Positions 24,806 through 29,964 of a stretch of DNA of 29,964 nucleotides are shown here, in pieces. A model generated the notes under the pieces. It saw only the letters and a program-made list of their open reading frames with translations, was not told the DNA's origin and ran no database searches. How positions within the stretch are numbered: the stretch's first letter is position 1; each line of letters opens with the position of its first letter. Where the stretch lies: the NCBI GenBank assembly GCA_023091735.1, contig JALKBU010000632.1:1-29964 (forward strand). The letters run 5' to 3'. The DNA is from Trichomonas tenax (Eukaryota; Parabasalia; Trichomonadida; Trichomonadidae). The position numbers and the translations under genes are program-made.

Positions 24806-26167
24806 TTAAACAACAGTGATTTTCTCTTCTTCAACAAAATCATCGAGAAGTTCGATGCCATTGTTTTCATTATTATCATCGATTTTTTGATATGATTCGT
24901 TTAGTTCTGGATCGTAAAGTGAGTGCAGATAAGCCACATGGAAGCCATACGTGTTTATCAGAGAATAAATGAATATCTGGTTAATCGTTGAATCAGGACT
25001 GATATATTCTTCCTGGTAATAACAGAAAGCGATGTATCCTGAGATATAAAGTAATTTAACAATGATATAGTTAACAAATCTCTTCAATGACGAAAACGGA
25101 GCGAAGGAAACTAAAAACATAACATAAACAATAAGAAAACTGACAGCGAAGAACTGTATATAAACATAATATCCGCGCGGAATTGCTTTGATTAAAGAAA
25201 TTATATTTGGTGTTAAAACGGCATTCTTGTGTCTATAGTTCCAATAGAACGTGTATATGAAGTATACTATCATGGAGTAATTGAATATCGGAGAAATCTC
25301 TAAATCAAAGCAACTCGATAATGAATAAAATTCATAAATTATCAAACATGAAATAAACATTTTGCTCATTAGTTTTGACAATGAATCCAATGTCAAACTA
25401 GGATAGAAGTAGTTAAACATGTAAAATGGATTGTTATAAACTATTATTGCGATTTCAAGGAAATAAACTAATCTTTGTTCATACAATATACGAGAACCCT
25501 TGAAATGGTTGTAAAATACAATGCAAAAATGTATCGTTGTGACCCAAAATGCAATATAATGTATCCATGATGAAACTCTTACATTTTTCGAACGATAAAG
25601 AACGAAAGCATTCGTTACATTGGTATTATTGAGGGTCCTAAATTCGAATTCGAAGTTTGTAAACTTAAAACTCGAGAAACTCCAAATGTGAAAAGTATAA
25701 TTAATTTCTTGGAGGACATTTGTCGTCGGAGTGTTTATTATTCGCTTCACACGTGTCCTTTTCAGTAGAAGCGGCTCCTCTTTGTAATAAAATCTCGTAT
25801 AACAGTTAAATGCGATGTCATTTGATCGATTTGAGAGTAATGGAAGTGTTAAATAGAGTTCTATAGTTTCGTTGTTCGCTTGTAATCCCTCAACTTTCCA
25901 ATATCCATTGATGGGATGGACTTTTGAAAAATCGAAGTTTTTTATATCAGAAAGTTCATTTCTGAACACGAATTCCTGCCTATAAAACGCGTTTGGCTCT
26001 ATATAAGATATAGAAATGAGCGCAAGAAACAAAATAAAAAAAGAAATCAAGATAAAAATGTCTGTGATTCGAAATCTTTGGTCGATAATCATCTCATTTT
26101 CGTTCTCAGTAATTTCATCCATTGACAAATCTCTCATATCATTACCGAGAATCTTGATTCGCTTCAT
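24806..26167 (-). CDS. Eight-pass membrane protein with Wntless/TMEM181-like topology
   Basis: The protein is 453 residues from ATG 26167 (an in-frame TTG 36 bases upstream is not a credible start). Order of parts: a charged cytosolic N-terminus (1-33), one membrane helix (about 34-56), a ~145-residue lumenal domain with several N-glycosylation sequons (NNT, NYT, NNTNVT), seven clustered membrane helices (about 203-415), and an acidic cytosolic tail ending in EEEKITVV. One helix, a beta-rich lumenal domain, then seven helices is the layout of the GOLD-domain seven-transmembrane group (Wntless, TMEM181, GPR180), which work in secretory-pathway cargo transport. Family membership is inferred from topology; no diagnostic motif is certain. 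Expression is probably driven from the motif that ends ten bases before the ATG. Confidence 0.6.
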   Translation of the reverse strand: MKRIKILGNDMRDLSMDEITENENEMIIDQRFRITDIFILISFFILFLALISISYIEPNAFYRQEFVFRNELSDIKNFDFSKVHPINGYWKVEGLQANNETIELYLTLPLLSNRSNDIAFNCYTRFYYKEEPLLLKRTRVKRIINTPTTNVLQEINYTFHIWSFSSFKFTNFEFEFRTLNNTNVTNAFVLYRSKNVRVSSWIHYIAFWVTTIHFCIVFYNHFKGSRILYEQRLVYFLEIAIIVYNNPFYMFNYFYPSLTLDSLSKLMSKMFISCLIIYEFYSLSSCFDLEISPIFNYSMIVYFIYTFYWNYRHKNAVLTPNIISLIKAIPRGYYVYIQFFAVSFLIVYVMFLVSFAPFSSLKRFVNYIIVKLLYISGYIAFCYYQEEYISPDSTINQIFIYSLINTYGFHVAYLHSLYDPELNESYQKIDDNNENNGIELLDDFVEEEKITVV

Positions 26168-26169
26168 TT

Positions 26170-26189
26170 TGATTTCTGTCAAATGTAAA
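26170..26189 (-). promoter_or_regulatory. Motif plus Inr-like word next to the membrane-protein start
   Basis: Read on the minus strand, TTTACATTTGACA (26189-26177), a looser form of the recurrent motif, is followed by GAAATCAAAATG, placing an Inr-like TCAAAA directly before the ATG at 26167. This is the most compact motif-to-start arrangement in the window. Confidence 0.4.
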
Positions 26190-26545
26190 CCAGATTTTGT
26201 CAAATATTGATAAAATTATGACATTTTGAATAAATGTAAAAATAAAAATGACAAAAATATTTTAAGAGAAAAATTAAAACTAAAATTAAAACATTTATTT
26301 CTTGATGTTTATCTTTTAAGCGATTTCGTAAGTTACAAAAAAATTAAATAATGAAATAAAATATACTTTAGATAGTAATACAATATTCTATAGATTGTAA
26401 ATTTTAGGCGTTTTTGCATTTTCCTAAGGTTCTTCCAAAACGATATCCTTATTTACAGCAAGAATTTAACTTGAATCATCTTATAAATCAATTTAATCTT
26501 TATATTTTACTGAACAAAGATTGCCATAGACTAGAAACACATTAG
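26190..26545. other. AT-rich spacer between the membrane-protein gene and the cyclase relic
   Basis: Apart from scattered TGTCAAA/ATGACA words near 26198-26270, nothing is recognisable. The missing N-terminal, membrane-spanning part expected of full-length parabasalid cyclases is not visible here. Confidence 0.5.
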
Positions 26546-27860
26546 GGAGATATAATTTGCAATTTTAAATCAAAGCATATTGAAGCACGTGATTACCCAA
26601 ACCAAATTCATTTGAAACCATCACAAATAAAATATCTGTCCTATACAGTGATTAAAACAAGTGTTAAAAGTTAGATGTTGTTTGAGCATATTCATCCACA
26701 AACAATTGTCGATACTCCTGAAATCATGGCTTTCTTCAAGAGGCATCAGAAGACAAATGGACCAGAAGCAATGTCCATCTCTAATTCCATCATTCACGAT
26801 GCGAGTAAAGGAATTGTTATCACAAATGCAACAGGTGTTATCAAAATTATCAACCAAAGTGTTACCGACGATATTGGTTTAACACCAGATCAGATGCTTG
26901 GCCAAGAGTTCAACAACTTCGTTATTGACTCAGAGCAGGCAAAGATGGCCAAGCAGTTGCAGCTAATGGTCAGCGGCCAAGGCACAAGCATTTGGACAGA
27001 TCATGTTTCTATGATGAAGGATACAGGAGAAATTGTCCCATTCACAGTTACAATGATTGCAATGAAGGATACAGAAAACGCAAATATCAACTCTTTTGTT
27101 TATATCCTTACCGATGAAACAGAAGAAATCAAGAAAAAGTAAATCTGCTGAAGAAGCTAAAGCTAAATCAGAGAAATTGCTTTTCCAGATTCTTCCAAAG
27201 GACATTGTTATCAGATTGAACAGAGGCGAGATAGATATTTCATTCACAATCCCTGCTGCTACTACCTTCTTCGTTGATATCATCAAATTCTCTGAATACG
27301 CTTCTCTTTTGACGCCAACAGAAATCATGGCCAATCTTTCTTTAGTCTTCGCGACATTCGATAGGATTGTTGCTGACTATGATGAAATCACAAATATCAA
27401 ATTGATTGGTGATGTATAAATGGCGGCTGCAGGTTTGTTCCAGGATCCAGAAAATCCAACAAACAAACATGCGGAGCAAGCTGTTAAGTGCTGCTTACAA
27501 ATTGCCAAATCGATGGAAGAGATCAACATGAAATTGAACGCTTCCCTCGAAGTCAGGATCGGATGCAACAGCGGTGTTCCACTCATTGGTAGTGTTTTAG
27601 TAACATATAAACCAACATTCGATATCATTGGTGATCCAATCAACGTGGCAGCGAGATTACAGAGTACAGATATTGCAGGAAATGCCCAAATTTCCGGTGA
27701 AACCAGATCTTTGATTCTTGAGTGTGGAGATTTCAATATCGAAGAACGTGGTGAAATCTACCTCAAAGGCAAAGGTAACCAGGTCACATACTTCGTTTCT
27801 AATACCAACAATAGGAATGGCTTTGAAGGCTCATTCGCCATTAATATATCTAATGTCTAA
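26546..27860 (+). pseudogene. Truncated PAS plus class III adenylate/guanylate cyclase gene
   Basis: The reading frame is protein-like from 26546, stops at TAG 26672-26674, and reopens at ATG 26675 with a PAS domain (DASKGIVITNATGVIKIIN, DDIGLTPDQMLGQEF, then MKDTGEIVPFTV). It shifts frame near 27135 in an A-rich tract and continues with the linker helix (KSEKLLFQILPKDIVIRLN) and a class III cyclase domain: FFVDIIKFSEYAS with the first metal Asp, KLIGDV with the second, then TAA 27417-27419 where the family has a tyrosine, AAAGLFQDPENP, FDIIGDPINVAARLQS with the transition-state Asn/Arg, and a normal end. Intact genes of this parabasalid family make cAMP or cGMP from a many-pass receptor-like protein. 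The membrane part is missing. Two stops and one frameshift make it non-functional, though recently so. Confidence 0.9.
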
Positions 27861-28130
27861 TAAATTATTTGTTATATTGGGCTCTGGTGTAGCAGATCAG
27901 CATTTGTTCTATGTTATGTTAAAGCTAAATTTATTCAACTATTATAGATTTATACACCCATCCTGCACAATATGTGAAAAGTTTAATAATTCCTTATATG
28001 CAGATGTTCTTCATTTATACAAAGTGCACTTTATTCATGTCCTGCAAAAAACATGAATTTATTAAATTATGATTTATATATGCACTGCAACACAATGACA
28101 ACGTCACTTCGAATCACAAAGAAATGAAAT

Positions 28131-28143
28131 TTTACATGTCATA
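28131..28143 (+). promoter_or_regulatory. TTTACATGTCATA motif
   Basis: Eleven of 13 bases match the recurrent spacer motif, on the plus strand. No gene follows within a few hundred bases. Confidence 0.3.
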
Positions 28144-29279
28144 AATATTTTAATAAGATAAATAAGTATGCCTTAAGATGGTAATTATTTTCAAACAAGA
28201 AAAGTTCAAAATGATGGCATAAATTTTTGCTTATGAATGATAAACTCAGTTGGTATGGACTGTGACAGTAACAGGCATGTCAAAAAGTTTGTTGATTAGT
28301 TTTGCAAGGATATAGAAGAGGAAATAACTTGATTTTGCAATGTTTTTATGAAAATATTTTGCATTTTTTGATGTGTATCGTAATTTTATGAGGATTGTCG
28401 TTTCCTCCATCTAAATAATGGCGAGAGAAACAAAGTTCTGACATCATTGATGTTGATTGTCGATAATGAGAAAATCCTTATAATGTGTAAACTATAAAAT
28501 GTCAAATCGATACTATAACTAAATTGAGCTCCAAATATGAAATTTGGATTTGCAAAACAATGGTAATCCATACAATCAATTTATTTTCAGTTAGGCGTGC
28601 AAACTATTCAATGTCATAAATTTGAAAACAATTATCCAGCACACTAATCTCACATAAATTTATTTTCCTTTATTGTAATTTGTAAACATTAATTTGTCAG
28701 AATGTCAAAAATGATTGTGATAATTCAAATCAAAATTCAATAGATTACACCAAAGTTTTCAATTCAAAAAATAATCGTTCTTTATTTTCATTGTATTACT
28801 CTTTCTATATGAGAAGAATATTTAACAACAAATTATTAAGGTTAATTTCAAATTATCTCCAAAGCATAAAATCATGATGAAAAACACGTGGTAATCATAT
28901 TTTTGAAATTATCATTTTTATCAATTTGTGAAATTTTTGTTGAATATTTGGTTTACCATCATATGATAATAGTAAAAAAAGTGAAAATTTATGGGGTTTT
29001 GATTATAGTGGTCTCAAAATTAGGATCGTGAGCTTTACAAATACTTTTGAGAAAGTAGAAAACGTATTTTCGGAAATAATACATGAAATATGCTACAGAG
29101 TATAACACATTAAATTATTTTGAATACTTGATTTTTTGAATAGTGATGAAAAATATTATAGGCTGATTACATTCTATATATTATTCCAGCTATTTTCGAA
29201 AACTTTTTAACAAAAATTATCGCTTTGGAGCTTTCTATCATCATAAATCAGCCATATATATATCAAGCTTGGTAAAGCG

Positions 29280-29337
29280 TCTATTAAGCTTGTCAGAGAG
29301 TATAACAAGCTTAATAGAATACCCTTTGTGAAAAGGG
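29280..29337. repeat. Tandem hairpins: 14-bp stem then 6-bp stem
   Basis: TCTATTAAGCTTGT-type left arm (29280-29293) pairs perfectly with ACAAGCTTAATAGA (29305-29318) around an 11-base loop. Four bases later CCCTTT (29322-29327) pairs with AAAGGG (29332-29337) around GTGA. An exact TTTACATGTCAAA starts at 29343. Possible structured RNA, terminator-like structure or element end. Confidence 0.55.
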
Positions 29338-29342
29338 CAGAC

Positions 29343-29379
29343 TTTACATGTCAAAACACGTTTATAACTGCCATGTAAA
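29343..29379. promoter_or_regulatory. Opposed pair of TTTACATGNCAAA motifs
   Basis: An exact plus-strand TTTACATGTCAAA (29343-29355) faces a minus-strand TTTACATGGCA (29379-29369), followed by an Inr-like TCACTTTT at 29384. This could be a promoter for a gene beyond or near the window's end. Confidence 0.4.
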
Positions 29380-29964
29380 CACGTCACTTTTCGTAACTCT
29401 TTATTAAATCATACATTATGGCAGATGGCTTATATGACAAATCCTATGATTTTCATTTTTACCATCAATTCATTATTATTTTTTTATAAAATATCGATAT
29501 ATCTCCTTGATTCTTTTTCATATAATTCTGTATTTATATTGAAACATATAGATAAGGATGTCAGGTTGTCCCATTTCCAATGGTTTGAAGAGTTCAAGGG
29601 AGCAGACCACATTCAATTTTTTGCAGGGGCGAAAAAATATTTTCTTGAGTCCCCCTGTTATAATTTTTCTTAATTTTATTTTAATTTTGTGCTTTTTTTT
29701 AGCAAAAATATTGATGTTACAGAGTTTTTAATTAACAGAGTATATTTGTAAATACTTATAAGAGCGTTTTCATTCATTTAAATCTTTGTTAATCGGGAAA
29801 ATTTTTCCTTCTGCGGTGTAGTCCCGCGACCTTCATCACTTTTTATCTGATCAATATTTTTTCGATTTGAAAGTACTTTCATGTACATATTGATAGTTGT
29901 CTATCCAGTGGTATAAGTGGCACAGTCTATATATCTATCAAATCATTGATTGCATTTCAAATCG

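Larger units (their letters stand above)
27861..29964. other. AT-rich spacer at the right end of the window
   Basis: No intact gene over ~2.1 kb. It holds motif copies (28131, 29343, 29369), two tandem hairpins (29280-29337) and a TCACTTTTCG word (29384) followed by ATGs at 29418 and 29425. The 82-codon frame from 29425 is mostly hydrophobic; its end (RLSHFQWFEEFKGADHIQFF) is more protein-like, but I cannot support a gene. A small GC-rich patch lies near 29812-29833. Confidence 0.5.

Noticed and set aside
29425..29673. 82-codon frame with a mariner-like phrase (LSHFQWFEEFKG)
   Set aside because: Parabasalids have mariner elements and the phrase recalls their helix-turn-helix, but the match is a dozen residues, with no transposase catalytic residues or terminal repeats.

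Overview
The window looks like a chromosomal segment of a parabasalid protist, most probably a Tritrichomonas/Trichomonas-type genome (inference). The evidence is intronless eukaryotic genes (actin-related, Rab, CHD-like, E2F-like, tuberin-like GAP), very AT-rich spacers, Inr-like TCA motifs a few bases upstream of several start codons, and decaying members of the ankyrin-repeat and PAS-cyclase families that parabasalids carry in many copies. No tRNA, rRNA, CRISPR array, bacterial operon or intact transposon was recognised.

Layout. 1-1373 is spacer with a strong inverted repeat and a short coding-like relic. 1374-2144 encodes a six-pass membrane protein (possibly Frag1/DRAM/Sfk1-like). 2645-3742 encodes a divergent actin-related protein, convergent with a 1768-residue CHD-like chromatin protein (9407-4101, minus) whose ATPase motifs are degraded. 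9408-11714 is spacer with a minus-strand gene relic. 11715-12476 encodes a small E2F-like factor with two winged-helix domains. 12477-14168 contains another minus-strand relic. 14169-14906 encodes a degenerate metallophosphoesterase-fold protein ending in a CaaX box. 15266-17252 is an ankyrin-gene cassette bounded by two diverged direct repeats. 17457-18041 is a Rab5-like GTPase, followed by a three-frame ankyrin pseudogene (18583-19264). 20928-24134 encodes a large tuberin/RalGAP-like protein. 24806-26167 (minus) encodes an eight-pass membrane protein of Wntless/TMEM181-like layout. 26546-27860 is a broken PAS plus class III nucleotide cyclase gene. The rest (27861-29964) is spacer with hairpins.

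The genes do not form an operon; they are independently oriented and span cytoskeleton, chromatin, cell-cycle transcription, vesicle traffic and small-GTPase control. Three architectures retain a fold while losing catalytic residues (CHD-like ATPase, metallophosphoesterase, RapGAP), so the window is rich in candidate pseudoenzymes. The strongest non-coding signal is a 13-bp spacer motif, TTTACATGTCAAA, with four exact copies and about twelve close variants. It is seen only outside genes and is mostly oriented with the neighbouring gene, as expected of a promoter element. A second pattern is a diverged 107-160 bp tandem duplication just downstream of three different genes.
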